Source: Bacteroidota bacterium | GTDB lineage: Bacteria > Bacteroidota > Bacteroidia > Chitinophagales > Chitinophagaceae | Assembly (NCBI GenBank): GCA_023423835.1 | Contig: JAFAEW010000052.1 | Span: 1 to 58,247 of the forward strand | DNA length: 58,247 bases | Direction of reading: 5' to 3' | In this document: piece by piece, positions 27,400-37,367 of the stretch | How the letters are laid out: every line of letters starts with the position of its first letter | Numbering within the stretch: position 1 is the stretch's first letter | The notes under the pieces: model-generated | Told to the model about the DNA's origin: nothing | Databases searched by the model: none | What the model saw: the letters and a program-made list of their open reading frames with translations, nothing else | Made by a program: the position numbers and the translations under genes

Positions 27400-28221
27400 C
27401 TAAAAATAAGAAAATTCTACAGTTCCAACCAGTTGTTTTTCTTTGTTGAACAGAATTTCCTTTTGCTTCAGTCCGTTTGGACCATACAAATATTTCCAAA
27501 TCATATAATTTCCGGCACCTGAAACCTGCGTAAAGGTGGACACATTTCCGTTTTCGTCGTAAGTGAAAAGGAAGTCGGGCAATAACCTTGAAGCTCTCGG
27601 ATTAAACCGCACAATGTCGGTGAGCCGGTGCTGGTCATCGTAATAATAGAAATAATTCTGCACTTTCACACCCTTTTTTATCCAATGTTCCTCCCCGATA
27701 TTTCCATGTTCTTCTTTCACAAAATTGACTGTGGTGGTATCATTTTCGCCTTTGATAACCAGCATTTTTACCGGCAGATCATCTTCATAAAACCATTGAT
27801 GCTGCTCCTTTGAAACGGAATTCATTGACTTATCTTCTGTAAGCATGCTGATGGTTTTCAACCGATTGCCCTCATACGTATAATCCACCGTGCTTTTAAT
27901 CCGGTCAACGGAGTCAACTGTGCGTATGATTTTATTATCCAGATAGGTGGAAACTGAAATTGAGTTGCCGGTAGAAGGATATTCGGCCGTTGTGGTCACT
28001 TCGGTTTTCGATGAATTCAGTACCTGCTGCAGAAAAAAATGCTGCGTAATGCTCCCGTCCGCTTCATGGCTAATGGCTGTAACTTTCCCGACATTGTTTT
28101 CCTTGAGAAGGGCGAATTGCTTATTGGTTTGAGCTGTAGTCAGGATGTCATTATAAAAATATTGGGCCGATGAAACCAAAGAAAGCGTTGTAAAAACAAG
28201 TGTTGCAGCAAATAATTTCAT
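27400..28221 (-). CDS. Secreted YD-repeat-like protein
   Basis: A 273-residue protein with a signal peptide (about residues 1-19). The mature part has short tyrosine-aspartate repeats: YTYEGNRLKTI, YYYDDQHRLTDIVRF and FTYDENGNVSTFTQV. These recall YD/RHS beta-strand repeats, but it is far too short for an RHS toxin and has no toxin or C-terminal core. It probably folds as a small periplasmic or outer-surface beta structure. It ends 4 bp before the small membrane gene pair. The function is unknown. Confidence 0.65.
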   Translation of the reverse strand: MKLFAATLVFTTLSLVSSAQYFYNDILTTAQTNKQFALLKENNVGKVTAISHEADGSITQHFFLQQVLNSSKTEVTTTAEYPSTGNSISVSTYLDNKIIRTVDSVDRIKSTVDYTYEGNRLKTISMLTEDKSMNSVSKEQHQWFYEDDLPVKMLVIKGENDTTTVNFVKEEHGNIGEEHWIKKGVKVQNYFYYYDDQHRLTDIVRFNPRASRLLPDFLFTYDENGNVSTFTQVSGAGNYMIWKYLYGPNGLKQKEILFNKEKQLVGTVEFSYF

Positions 28222-28327
28222 GGGCCGAAATTACTTTTCGAAAAACAATCGGCTTGTTAAAATCAAATTCTTCTGTTTCTATTTTCCTACAATTTGGGGA
28301 TAATGTACTTTTATTCAAAAAACTAAC

Positions 28328-29401
28328 GTGTCTCATCTAAAGGAAAGGGTTGAAAAGAATTGTTTAAACTGCGGCACTATCGTTGCCGGGAGGTATTGCC
28401 AGGTTTGCGGACAGGAAAATGTACAGCCAAGGGAAAGTTTCTGGAACCTGAGTACGCATTTTGTTTATGACATCATGCATTTCGACGGAAAGTTCTTCAG
28501 CACCCTGAAATACCTTTTACTAAAGCCCGGCTTTTTAACTTCCGAATATATCAGGGGAAAAAGGGCCACCTATCTACATCCCATCAGAATGTATGTGTTT
28601 ACTTCAGCCATATTTTTTCTGATATTTTTCAGTTTTATTTCAAAACCATCCAGCTTTTCAACTCATAAGATTGACACAGCTTTGGCTTCTACTTTTGAAA
28701 AGCTGCGAGATTCTTTACAGACCACTACCGATCCTGAAAAAAAACTGGAATATCAAAAGGCGGTGGAAAGTCTCAAATCACTTTATCCGGTTGTTGATTC
28801 GCTAAAGGACGAGGAAAACGGACCTGATTTTTTTTCAGATCAGCGAAAAGATCTTCCTGCTTCAATTGAAGCGTATGATTCAATCCAGAAAACACTGCCC
28901 GATTCTTCAAGAGATAATTTTCTGGAGCGGATGATCAACAAAAAAAGAATCGAAAAAAACAGCACCGATCTCGTTACAAGAGAGGAGTTTTCGAAAGTAT
29001 TTCAGGAACGTTTTCAGCATTCAGTTCCTCAAATGCTTTTTGTTTCTCTGCCATTGCTGGCCTTGTTGCTCCAATTGCTCTTTATCCGGCATCGCAAAGA
29101 ATTGTACTATGTTGATCATCTGATTTTTCTGATACACGTGTTTATCGCGTTTTTTATCTCAATCCTGATTTATAATGGCTTCCATGCTTTATATGAAGGC
29201 ACGCATTTCAAGCCCTTTGACTGGATTGCCACATTGGTAACCTTGTATCTCACGATCTATATGGTTCTCGCCATGCGAAACTTTTACCGTCAGGGAATCA
29301 TTAAAACAATTATAAAGTTCTTTCTGTTCGTTTTTGCCGGCACAATAATCATTTCGATCCTCTTATTAATTTTTATCTTTATTTCCTATTTACAGGTGTA
29401 G
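28328..29401 (+). CDS. DUF3667 membrane protein
   Basis: A 357-residue protein. The N-terminus has a zinc-ribbon-like CLNCGTIVAGRYCQVCGQ, then FVYDIMHFDGKFFSTLKYLL and SEYIRGKRATYLHPIRMY, the DUF3667 signature. A hydrophobic helix (about 93-113) is followed by a 120-residue soluble, charged insert and then three to four more helices. It starts with GTG at 28328; the next ATG would remove the cysteine motif. It ends 1 bp before mazG. The function is not known. Confidence 0.8.
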   Translation: MSHLKERVEKNCLNCGTIVAGRYCQVCGQENVQPRESFWNLSTHFVYDIMHFDGKFFSTLKYLLLKPGFLTSEYIRGKRATYLHPIRMYVFTSAIFFLIFFSFISKPSSFSTHKIDTALASTFEKLRDSLQTTTDPEKKLEYQKAVESLKSLYPVVDSLKDEENGPDFFSDQRKDLPASIEAYDSIQKTLPDSSRDNFLERMINKKRIEKNSTDLVTREEFSKVFQERFQHSVPQMLFVSLPLLALLLQLLFIRHRKELYYVDHLIFLIHVFIAFFISILIYNGFHALYEGTHFKPFDWIATLVTLYLTIYMVLAMRNFYRQGIIKTIIKFFLFVFAGTIIISILLLIFIFISYLQV

Positions 29402-29402
29402 T

Positions 29403-30170
29403 ATGGAAAAAGAAGCAACGGCATTTTTGAGATTATTGGAAATAATGGATGATTTAAGAGAAAAATGTCCATGGGATAAGAAGCAGACAATACAATCACT
29501 TCGTGCAATGACAATCGAAGAGACCTATGAACTTGCCGAAGCGATCAATGAGGAGGACTGGAAAAACCTCAAAGAAGAATTAGGCGATCTTTTACTGCAT
29601 ATTGTTTTCTATTCAAAAATCGCCACAGAACAAAAGCAGTTTACCATCACCGATGTTTTAAACGGTATCAGTGAAAAACTGATCAACCGTCATCCACATA
29701 TCTATGGGCAAATTGAAGTGAAAGATGCAGAAGAAGTAAAAAGGAATTGGGAAAAAATAAAGATTTCCGAAGGGAAAAAATCAGTTCTTTCGGGCATTCC
29801 TTCTTCTATGCCATCATGGAATAAAGCACTGCGCGTGCAGGAAAAAGCAAAACAGGTTGGTTTTGAATGGAAAAACACGGAAGATGTATTTGAAAAAGTA
29901 AAAGAGGAATTGAAGGAATTTGAAGAAGCAAGGCTGGAAAACAACCGCCAACACCTGGAAGAAGAATTTGGAGATATCCTTTTCAGCCTTCTCAACTATG
30001 CACGGTTTTTGCAGATCGAACCCGAAACTGCTTTGGAAAAAACCAACAGAAAGTTTATTTCCCGTTTTCAAAAAATGGAAGCCATTGCAACAGAGGAAGG
30101 AAAATCACTTCCCGATTTGTCGCTGGAGGAAATGGATCGTATCTGGAATAAAATTAAAAAAGAGAAATAG
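29403..30170 (+). CDS. mazG: Nucleoside triphosphate pyrophosphohydrolase MazG
   Basis: A 255-residue MazG with two tandem all-alpha NTP-PPase domains. The N-terminal one has EETYELAEAI and EELGDLLLHIVFYSKIA (EExxE...ExxD metal ligands). The C-terminal one repeats the pattern with EELKEFEEAR and EEFGDILFSLLNYARF. It hydrolyses NTPs to NMP and pyrophosphate, which clears abnormal or excess nucleotides. WDKKQT near residue 25 is typical of the family. It is 1 bp after the DUF3667 gene and 5 bp before the large kinase. Confidence 0.92.
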   Translation: MEKEATAFLRLLEIMDDLREKCPWDKKQTIQSLRAMTIEETYELAEAINEEDWKNLKEELGDLLLHIVFYSKIATEQKQFTITDVLNGISEKLINRHPHIYGQIEVKDAEEVKRNWEKIKISEGKKSVLSGIPSSMPSWNKALRVQEKAKQVGFEWKNTEDVFEKVKEELKEFEEARLENNRQHLEEEFGDILFSLLNYARFLQIEPETALEKTNRKFISRFQKMEAIATEEGKSLPDLSLEEMDRIWNKIKKEK

Positions 30171-30175
30171 CCAAT

Positions 30176-33100
30176 TTGATCAGCATTTTAAAACATTCTG
30201 CCTACAAACACGGATACCTGTTTTTTATGGCTGCATGGCTATACACCATCTCATTTCTGTTTACCAACTACCTCTCATTTGATTCCAACTCCGAAAAGGT
30301 TGCAAAAACGATCAGTCATTATATTGCTAATGAGGAAAAGAAGTACAATGAGCTCATCGGGGATTCAACAATAATATCAGGAATTATCAGTGATAAGCCC
30401 TCTGAAATCAAAAACAGTCTTATGCATTCGGAAGCCGGCATTTTCACTTACGCTGTAAATGATCTCGGCAATCCGGTCCAGATTTATTGGAATACCAACG
30501 CGATGAGCGTACCCGAAAAAGATGTCTTGTGGCCCGATGGAAAGTACTTCGTGCATTATGAGGATGGATATTTTATGTTGATGAAATCTACCATCACCAG
30601 AAGCAGAAACGATTATATCATCATCAGTCTTATTCCTGTTTACTGGCAGTTTGCGATTGAAAACGAGAACATTCAAAGCCGCTTTGCCGTGACGCCACAA
30701 ATAAAACTGAATTACCAGATCTCTATGGAGTCAGGGCGGCCGGTAAAAAACTCTACCGGCAAAACCTTGTTTTATATTGAGAAAAAACCCGGGGCAGGAG
30801 AAGATCATCCCGGTACTACTTCAATTGCATTAAGGGTAATCGCCATCATTTTTCTGATGGTTTTTGTGAATGCCATCGCCACAGATCTGTCAATATCTAT
30901 CGGATTTGCCGCAGGGTTTTTCTTCCTTTTCTCGCTTATAATTGTCACGCGATCGCTCACTTACTTTTTTCACTTTCCCTTTGATTACAGCAAGCTCTAT
31001 CTGTTTAGTCCAACCGTCTATGCTTCCAGTAATTTAAACCGTTCACTGGGCGATCTTCTGATCAATTCGTTGCTGCTTTTCTGGCTCGTAAGTTTCATTA
31101 AATTCAATGCGTTTAAGAAATCCTTTCCACCGGAAAAGCTGAAAAAACCACTCAACGCCATCCTTGGCGTTACCGCTCTGGCGTTGATTCCCCTTTGTAC
31201 AATCGCGTTGGCATCTTTTCTCAGCAGCCTCGTGAATAATTCAACCGATACCATCATTTCATTTGAATTTACAAACTTCTTTTCACTCAATATTTATACA
31301 ATCATCAGCTTCGTCATCATCTGCTTTTTGATCGTAAGCTATTTTTATATATCGCAACTACTCGTAAAACTATCGCTGTTTTTAGAGGCAACGCTCTACT
31401 GGCGCATCATCATTTTACTGGCATTTTCGTTTCTGATTTTAAGCCTTCAGATTTTTGTTGAAAACGATGCCCTGCTCAACTTCATTCTTGTGGCATGGAC
31501 GGTTTTTTTCTACACAATAGTTTCACTTAGAAAAGAAGATATCCCGTATTCATTTTATGAATCTTCCTTCTTCATGCCCTGGTGTATATTCTTAATGGCA
31601 TCGGTTTCCTCCTATCTTATTTACCAGAATAAGGTGCTTGAAATGCAGAAAAGGGTGAAGATTATTGAGAAACTTAACATCGAATCTGATCCATCCACCG
31701 AACGGCTCATTAATGTTGCACTGAGTAAATTCAGCAGTTACCTCAACGAAAATAATTTCTATAAGTTCTATAACCGCTACACCAATGAGTTATTAAAAAG
31801 TACGATCACAAACAACAATTTTTCGGGTTACCTCAACAACTTTGAAACGCACATCTACACCTATGATTCTTTGGGCTATCCGTTATACAATGAAGATTCT
31901 ACCTCTTTCAATACCATTGAATCGGTCATCTCCAATCAGGGAAGTCTAACCGCAACCCCGGGGTTGTATTACTATGAGAACGGAAGCGAAAATTTCAGCT
32001 ACATCTATGAAAAGCAGTTGCATAAAAACGATTCGGCCACGTTGGGCTACATCTTCCTTTTTATGCGGCCGAGGGTTTCGAGTCAGATGAGTCTTGAACC
32101 GCAGTTGTTCCGCCAGCTGGTGAATGACATTTCTAATATCAACAGCGATTATGCTTATGCGGTTTATACTAAAAATGTGCTGGTTAAAAGCACCGGCAAT
32201 TTCAACTTCAGCGATACGATCGTAAACAGTGAGGTTCCAAAATTCGGTCAGGAATTCAGAAGAAAAAATGATTACAGTGAGCTTTGGTTTAACGGCGGCG
32301 ATAACAAAGTGATTGTAGTGGTAAAAAAGAGCAACTGGTTTTCTGAATCCGTAACTTTTTTTGCCTACCTCTTCGGGATATTGATCGTCCTGATTCTTGC
32401 ACAGCATTTCCTCACCAAAATTATTAAGACAAATTTCAAATGGGCGGAAATTCAAAAGATTTTCCGGTTTAATATCCGAACACAGATTCAGACCATTATC
32501 GTGCTGGTAAGTATCACCTCATTCGTTGTAATCGGTATCACTACCATCACCTTTTTCATCAACCGGTTTAAACGAAGCAATGAGGAGAAACTGCGATCAA
32601 CATCACAGATTATTGTAAATGAGATCGAACAGTTGCAGCGGAATTTCTTCACGGTGAGCGACAGTATAAATATCAGCAGTTTTGATGTAAATACTGAATT
32701 GCAAAACCAGATCATTCAGATTGCGGAAACGCATAATACCAATATCAACTATTTCGATGTATCGGGAAATCTTATCGTTTCCTCTCAGAAATATATTTAC
32801 GATAATGGAATTATCAGCCGCAAAATGGATCCGCATGCTTATTACCAAATGCATTACAACCGCAGTACTCAATATCTGCAGGAAGAAAATATTCTTGATT
32901 ACAAATTTCTGAGTATCTATATTCCGATAAAAAATGAGGACGGTGCAACCATCGCGTTTTTAAACATCCCCTTCATCAATTCGGAAAACGAGTTGAATCA
33001 GGAAATATCGAACTTTCTTATTACGCTGGTAAATCTGAATGCACTCATTTTTATCATTGCCGGAGGTATCGCTATCTGGATCACGACACGCATCACCTCC

Positions 33101-33931
33101 TCCTTCACTTTTATTGGAAACAAGATGAAGGCTATAAGCTTTGGCGCCGGCAACGAAGAAATTCAGTGGAATAAAAATGACGAGTTGGGTGAACTGGTTT
33201 CGGAATATAACAAAATGGTGCGAAAGCTGGCCGATAGTGCGCAAGCGCTGGCAAGAAGTGAAAGGGAAGGCGCGTGGCGTGAGATGGCAAGGCAGGTGGC
33301 ACATGAAATAAAAAATCCGCTCACCCCGATGAAACTGAGCATTCAGTATTTGCAAAAAGCGATCGATAACAACGCGCCCAACGTAAAAGCACTCTCTTCG
33401 AAAGTTGCCACCACGCTCGTTGAACAAATAGACCAGTTATCGAAAATTGCGGGCGATTTTTCACAGTTTGCGAACATCTCGAATGTGAAAAAGGAAAAGT
33501 TTGATTTGAGTGATGCGCTGGCCACAATAATTTTATTATTCGAAGCCGATTCCAGAATTGAAATCGACTACCGCAAGGAAGAGGGAAATTATATAGTGGA
33601 GGCTGACAGAACCCAGATGAACCGGCTGTTTACAAATCTCATTAAAAACGCAGTGGAAGCTTATCCACCGGAAGAAACGGCGCAGATAATTATTGTTCAA
33701 ACCCACGGGGAAGAAAATTGTCTCATCTCTATCAGCGACAAAGGAAACGGAATTCCAAAAGATATGGTTCCCAAAATATTTACACCAAACTTTACAACAA
33801 AATCCTCCGGAACGGGATTGGGACTTGCCATTTGCAAGGGGATTGTGGAAAGCGCAAACGGACAAATATGGTTTGAAACCGAAGAGGAAAAGGGAACCAC
33901 TTTCTTCGTTCAGCTTCCGCTTGTAGAATAA
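30176..33931 (+). CDS. Large membrane sensor histidine kinase (NtrY-like), 1251 aa
   Basis: A very long sensor kinase. The first 270 residues include a signal anchor and a periplasmic portion; about six membrane helices follow (roughly 215-480). A large extracytoplasmic region (about 485-720) and another helix come next. A second sensor part, a HAMP domain (about 960-1015) and the kinase core end it. The H-box MARQVAHEIKNPLTPMK has its His near 1043; NLIKNAVEAYP, SDKGNGI and GTGLGLAICK complete the ATPase. The KNPLTP form is typical of NtrY-type kinases that pair with sigma-54 regulators. It starts at TTG 30176 after mazG. The next ATG (30227) would lose part of the anchor. Confidence 0.88.
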   Translation: MISILKHSAYKHGYLFFMAAWLYTISFLFTNYLSFDSNSEKVAKTISHYIANEEKKYNELIGDSTIISGIISDKPSEIKNSLMHSEAGIFTYAVNDLGNPVQIYWNTNAMSVPEKDVLWPDGKYFVHYEDGYFMLMKSTITRSRNDYIIISLIPVYWQFAIENENIQSRFAVTPQIKLNYQISMESGRPVKNSTGKTLFYIEKKPGAGEDHPGTTSIALRVIAIIFLMVFVNAIATDLSISIGFAAGFFFLFSLIIVTRSLTYFFHFPFDYSKLYLFSPTVYASSNLNRSLGDLLINSLLLFWLVSFIKFNAFKKSFPPEKLKKPLNAILGVTALALIPLCTIALASFLSSLVNNSTDTIISFEFTNFFSLNIYTIISFVIICFLIVSYFYISQLLVKLSLFLEATLYWRIIILLAFSFLILSLQIFVENDALLNFILVAWTVFFYTIVSLRKEDIPYSFYESSFFMPWCIFLMASVSSYLIYQNKVLEMQKRVKIIEKLNIESDPSTERLINVALSKFSSYLNENNFYKFYNRYTNELLKSTITNNNFSGYLNNFETHIYTYDSLGYPLYNEDSTSFNTIESVISNQGSLTATPGLYYYENGSENFSYIYEKQLHKNDSATLGYIFLFMRPRVSSQMSLEPQLFRQLVNDISNINSDYAYAVYTKNVLVKSTGNFNFSDTIVNSEVPKFGQEFRRKNDYSELWFNGGDNKVIVVVKKSNWFSESVTFFAYLFGILIVLILAQHFLTKIIKTNFKWAEIQKIFRFNIRTQIQTIIVLVSITSFVVIGITTITFFINRFKRSNEEKLRSTSQIIVNEIEQLQRNFFTVSDSINISSFDVNTELQNQIIQIAETHNTNINYFDVSGNLIVSSQKYIYDNGIISRKMDPHAYYQMHYNRSTQYLQEENILDYKFLSIYIPIKNEDGATIAFLNIPFINSENELNQEISNFLITLVNLNALIFIIAGGIAIWITTRITSSFTFIGNKMKAISFGAGNEEIQWNKNDELGELVSEYNKMVRKLADSAQALARSEREGAWREMARQVAHEIKNPLTPMKLSIQYLQKAIDNNAPNVKALSSKVATTLVEQIDQLSKIAGDFSQFANISNVKKEKFDLSDALATIILLFEADSRIEIDYRKEEGNYIVEADRTQMNRLFTNLIKNAVEAYPPEETAQIIIVQTHGEENCLISISDKGNGIPKDMVPKIFTPNFTTKSSGTGLGLAICKGIVESANGQIWFETEEEKGTTFFVQLPLVE

Positions 33932-34048
33932 CTCTCCTTCAGTGATGTGAAAAGATCACCGGGTTTTCATCAAGCTATTTTTACCGGAATGCGACAAACA
34001 CAATAAGACCGAACCGCTTCGGATTTGCAAATACGTTTTCCAATTCGC

Positions 34049-34933
34049 TTAGGATTTTTTCCGTCGCAATTCTATTTGTCCGTCCACAATCCTCACGTCG
34101 AATGCCGGCTGCGGCTCGGTTGCCGGACCTTCCACCACACTTCCATCTGCAAAGGAAAAGACCGATCCATGCCAGGGGCAGCGAACTTCACCGCCATCCA
34201 GTAACTCGCCTTCGCAAAGCGGACCTCCCAGGTGCGAGCAGGTATTCGCCAGCGCGTAAATGCGGCCGTTTTTCCGCGCCAGAACTACCGGAACTTCTCC
34301 TGCCTGCACGCATTTCATGCAGTTTTCCGCCAATTCGTTTTCGGGTAGAACCGCCACAAATTCCTCCGGATATTCTATTGAGGTAGCTGTATGATCTACG
34401 CCAATTTGTTCTGCAAATACAAGATGTCCTCCCAGGTAGGCGGCGGCCGTCATAATTCCATATCCTGCCATAGAATAAGCAATTGCCGTTTTTCGGTTCG
34501 TCCGTTTCCTGCGCAACAGGATAGAAGTGAGGTACAGGCCGGTGGCGGCAATGTTTAATAATCCGTGCATCAGGCCCAGCCGGCGCTTTTTTTGGGTGGT
34601 TCCTGTCCAGTCTGTCAGTCCTGCAACAGCAGCTCCGGCGGCACCAGCCAGTCCGATGCCGATAGCTGCATCGGCGCCGGAAGCGTATTTCTCCTCGCCC
34701 GCCAGTTCCATTCCATCTAAAATGGCGGCAACTGTCCATGCGCCAACGGGCACATCTGTGAGAACAGGATGCAGCGGATGACCGAGCCAGGTGCCATGAA
34801 GAAAGTTTTTCGCGGCTTTACCTGCATTGCCGCCGGATTCAAAGGCTTTGATAACAGCCGGCTGGACCACAGCGCCGACCTCATCCAGCCACTTCTGATT
34901 GTCGATAGCGTCGATAATTGTTTTTTCAGACAT
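34049..34933 (-). CDS. DUF2231 membrane protein fused to a Rieske domain
   Basis: A 294-residue protein. Residues about 45-165 form a four-helix membrane part of DUF2231 type (HPLHPVLTDVPVGAWTVAAI). The C-terminal 100 residues are a Rieske [2Fe-2S] domain with CSHLGGPLCEG and CPWHGSVFSFADG, giving the C-x-H and C-x2-H cluster ligands. It likely passes electrons at the membrane, but the partner is not encoded nearby. It is a single-gene unit followed by the palindromic repeat cluster upstream. Confidence 0.88.
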   Translation of the reverse strand: MSEKTIIDAIDNQKWLDEVGAVVQPAVIKAFESGGNAGKAAKNFLHGTWLGHPLHPVLTDVPVGAWTVAAILDGMELAGEEKYASGADAAIGIGLAGAAGAAVAGLTDWTGTTQKKRRLGLMHGLLNIAATGLYLTSILLRRKRTNRKTAIAYSMAGYGIMTAAAYLGGHLVFAEQIGVDHTATSIEYPEEFVAVLPENELAENCMKCVQAGEVPVVLARKNGRIYALANTCSHLGGPLCEGELLDGGEVRCPWHGSVFSFADGSVVEGPATEPQPAFDVRIVDGQIELRRKKS

Positions 34934-35066
34934 TTTTTCGATTTTGATGGTTTAAATGTGTTTTATGATCCATGTTCAATTTACATTCCATCCGTTTTCG
35001 GTGTTTTTACCACCCGGATGGGCAACAAAATCACAAAAATCAGGATCGACGGCTGATTGAGGAATG

Positions 35067-35298
35067 CCGGGCTTACAGCCCTTGGCATTATATGAATGAA
35101 ATTATCCCCGGCCCTAACGGACCGGGCTCGGGAGTTCCGGGCTTACAGCCCTTAGACTTAGTCACAACCCGTTAATCCCCCAGGGCCAACGGCCCGATAT
35201 TCCACAGCCCCGTCTGTCAGGGCGGGGATAACAAACAGCAACCGGCCTAGTAATCGATCAGGGCCAACGGCCCGACATTCGATAACCCCGTCCGTCAG
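35067..35298. repeat. Cluster of REP-like palindromic repeats
   Basis: The 481-bp gap between the Rieske gene (starts 34933) and the DUF3298 lipoprotein (starts 35415) holds no credible gene. It contains repeated palindromes: CCGGGCTTACAGCCCTT at 35067-35083 and again at 35137-35153, and CAGGGCCAACGGCCCG at 35181-35196 and at 35259-35274. A related GGCCCTAACGGACCGGG lies at 35110-35126. Each second-type copy is followed after about 10 bases by CCCCGTCTGTCAGGGCGGGG or a variant, another palindrome. The units look like dispersed REP/MITE elements. Copy number elsewhere is unknown. Confidence 0.75.
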
Positions 35299-35414
35299 GG
35301 GATGGATTCAGTGGAAGATGAATGTTCATAATAATTTTTTTAATCTGATCGCTTCGGGGTGTTATTTTTACCGGTGGAATGCGCATCTGTCCACTTCAAA
35401 AAGTACTCAAAAAC

Positions 35415-36548
35415 ATGAAATCTTCACTTTTCGCATTTTTGCTCCTGCTACAACTTTTTTCCTGTTCCGACGTAGAAAGCGGGAAAGCCGATGAAAATGC
35501 CGGTTCGGCCGCAGTAACTGCAAAGGAAAATCCCGATTATTGGTATTCCGTTTTCAGCGGCAGGATTAACAATAAAGAGTATGTTCTATATTTAAGTAAA
35601 GGCGAAAACTACAACGGATATTTTTTTGACTTAGAAAACAATATCCCGGTCAACGTTTACTCCAACATTCAGGATTCGCTGAAGGATGACAGCCTCATTC
35701 TGAACGGCGGCAATCATTACATGTCGGTTCAGCTAAACGCCGTCCTTCGCAATGGAACGATCGATGGCAATCTCACATTCGAATCTCCGACTGCGGCAAG
35801 CCGGTCGTTTTCTTTTCAGTTGGATGAGCAGAAGGGGTACACTCCTTTTGAATTTTACTTTGTGAAGGGTCATGCTTCGGCACCAAAGAAATTAAACAAT
35901 GAATCTACGGCGGACTACCGCTTTGGAACGGTCTGGCCGGCACGCGATCTTCCCTCGACTCTCCCGTTGAAACAATATATTGTGTCGAAGATCGATAGTC
36001 AGACCCAAATGGTCTCCAATCCACTTGCGCTATTGGAAAAGGCCAAAAGCTCCGCCATCAGTTCGTGGCAACAGAATATGGATACTTTAACGGCCGCCAC
36101 TGCCGGCGATTTGGGACTGTCTTTGTCGCAGGAAAATGAAAACACGATTTCGGTACTTCATGAAGACAGCGCCTTCCTTTCAATCGCAAACTTTACCTAT
36201 GAATATACGGGAGGCGCACATGGAATGCATTTTACGGAAGTTGTCAATTTCAATAAGCAAACAGGAAGACAAATTCTATTAACCGACCTGCTTACCAAGC
36301 AAGGAATCAATGCACTCCCCCAACTGTTGGAAAAGGCTGCAAGAAGAGCATTTGAAATCAAATCGGGATCTTTGGAGCAGAATGGCTTTTTCGTAAACCA
36401 GATTAAACCATCCAACAGCTATTATTTTTCCAACGGCGGCATCGGATTCTATTACGCGCCCTACGATCTGAAATCGTACGCAGAAGGTGAAATCATTTTG
36501 TTTATTCCGTCATCAGATCTTCAGCCATACCTGAAAAAAGAAAAGTAA
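35415..36548 (+). CDS. Lipoprotein with a DUF3298 domain
   Basis: A 377-residue lipoprotein with signal MKSSLFAFLLLLQLFSC, lipid-modified Cys at residue 17. The middle is beta-rich without a recognised family. The last about 90 residues contain EYTGGAHGMHFTEVVNF and LLTDLLTKQG, the DUF3298 (RsiV C-terminal) signature, usually linked to sugar or lysozyme binding at the cell surface. The ATG at 35415 is chosen; a longer reading from 35379 has no signal-like start. It converges with phzF-like (6-bp gap). Confidence 0.8.
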   Translation: MKSSLFAFLLLLQLFSCSDVESGKADENAGSAAVTAKENPDYWYSVFSGRINNKEYVLYLSKGENYNGYFFDLENNIPVNVYSNIQDSLKDDSLILNGGNHYMSVQLNAVLRNGTIDGNLTFESPTAASRSFSFQLDEQKGYTPFEFYFVKGHASAPKKLNNESTADYRFGTVWPARDLPSTLPLKQYIVSKIDSQTQMVSNPLALLEKAKSSAISSWQQNMDTLTAATAGDLGLSLSQENENTISVLHEDSAFLSIANFTYEYTGGAHGMHFTEVVNFNKQTGRQILLTDLLTKQGINALPQLLEKAARRAFEIKSGSLEQNGFFVNQIKPSNSYYFSNGGIGFYYAPYDLKSYAEGEIILFIPSSDLQPYLKKEK

Positions 36549-36554
36549 CAATAG

Positions 36555-37343
36555 CTAAGGAAGGAAGATTTCAGCAGTAAAAAAGAGTTTTGCATGTCCT
36601 CCGATGCGCACTTTTCCCTTCAGATCTCCACACCAGAGGATACCGGTTCGTTTTGAAAGCTGCTTTGCCCGAAGCGTTGATTTGCCTAATTTCTTACTCC
36701 AGAACGGGACCAGAGTTGTGTGTGCAGAACCGGTAACAGGATCTTCGTTTACGCCCACTTTCGGAGCAAAAAAACGGGAAACAAAGTCGTAATCCTTTCC
36801 TTCGGAAGTTATGATCACGCCCCTTGCATCGAGCGAGTTGATGTTCGCCAGGTTGGGCCGGGCATCCGTTATCTGATCTTCATTTTCATAAACGAGCATA
36901 TAATCCGTTTTTCCCTTAAATGCCGCTATCGGCCTTTCCTTAAAACAATTGCTTAATTCTTCCGTAATCGGCACTTCTTTAAAATCATCTGACGGAAAGG
37001 TTAGATCAAGCCGGTCGCCGGATTTTGTAACCGTTAAGTCGCCTGATCGCGGAGAAAAGAAATCGATCCTGTCTCGCCCGCTTTCCCCGAAATTGAAAAT
37101 CACGAAGGCAGACGCTAAGGTGGCGTGTCCGCAAAGATCGACCTCGGCTTCGGGTGTAAACCATCTCAGTTCATACTGTTCATTCGCCTTTACATAGAAA
37201 GCCGTTTCCGAAAGATTATTTTCATTTGCAATCTTTTGCATCAATTCCTCCCCGGGCCATTCTTCAAGGGGAACAACGGCGGCAGGGTTTCCCGAAAAAA
37301 GTTCGGAAGCGAAAGCGTCAACCTGATACATTTTCAAACGCAT
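36555..37343 (-). CDS. PhzF family isomerase / epimerase-like protein
   Basis: A 262-residue PhzF-fold protein (two similar barrel halves). The N-terminus is MYQVDAFASELFSGNPAAVVPL, the family's opening, and NNLSETAFY carries the catalytic Glu. CGHATLASA and later DPVTGSAH mark the two halves. PhzF enzymes isomerise or epimerise small molecules; without phenazine genes nearby the substrate is unknown. The ATG at 37343 is preferred over a TTG six bases upstream. Confidence 0.88.
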   Translation of the reverse strand: MRLKMYQVDAFASELFSGNPAAVVPLEEWPGEELMQKIANENNLSETAFYVKANEQYELRWFTPEAEVDLCGHATLASAFVIFNFGESGRDRIDFFSPRSGDLTVTKSGDRLDLTFPSDDFKEVPITEELSNCFKERPIAAFKGKTDYMLVYENEDQITDARPNLANINSLDARGVIITSEGKDYDFVSRFFAPKVGVNEDPVTGSAHTTLVPFWSKKLGKSTLRAKQLSKRTGILWCGDLKGKVRIGGHAKLFFTAEIFLP

Positions 37344-37367
37344 AACCAACGATTTAAATGTGGAATA

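Noticed and set aside
27400..28221. RHS toxin fragment
   Set aside because: It has a signal peptide and only three weak YD-like repeats, with no RHS core or toxin tip.
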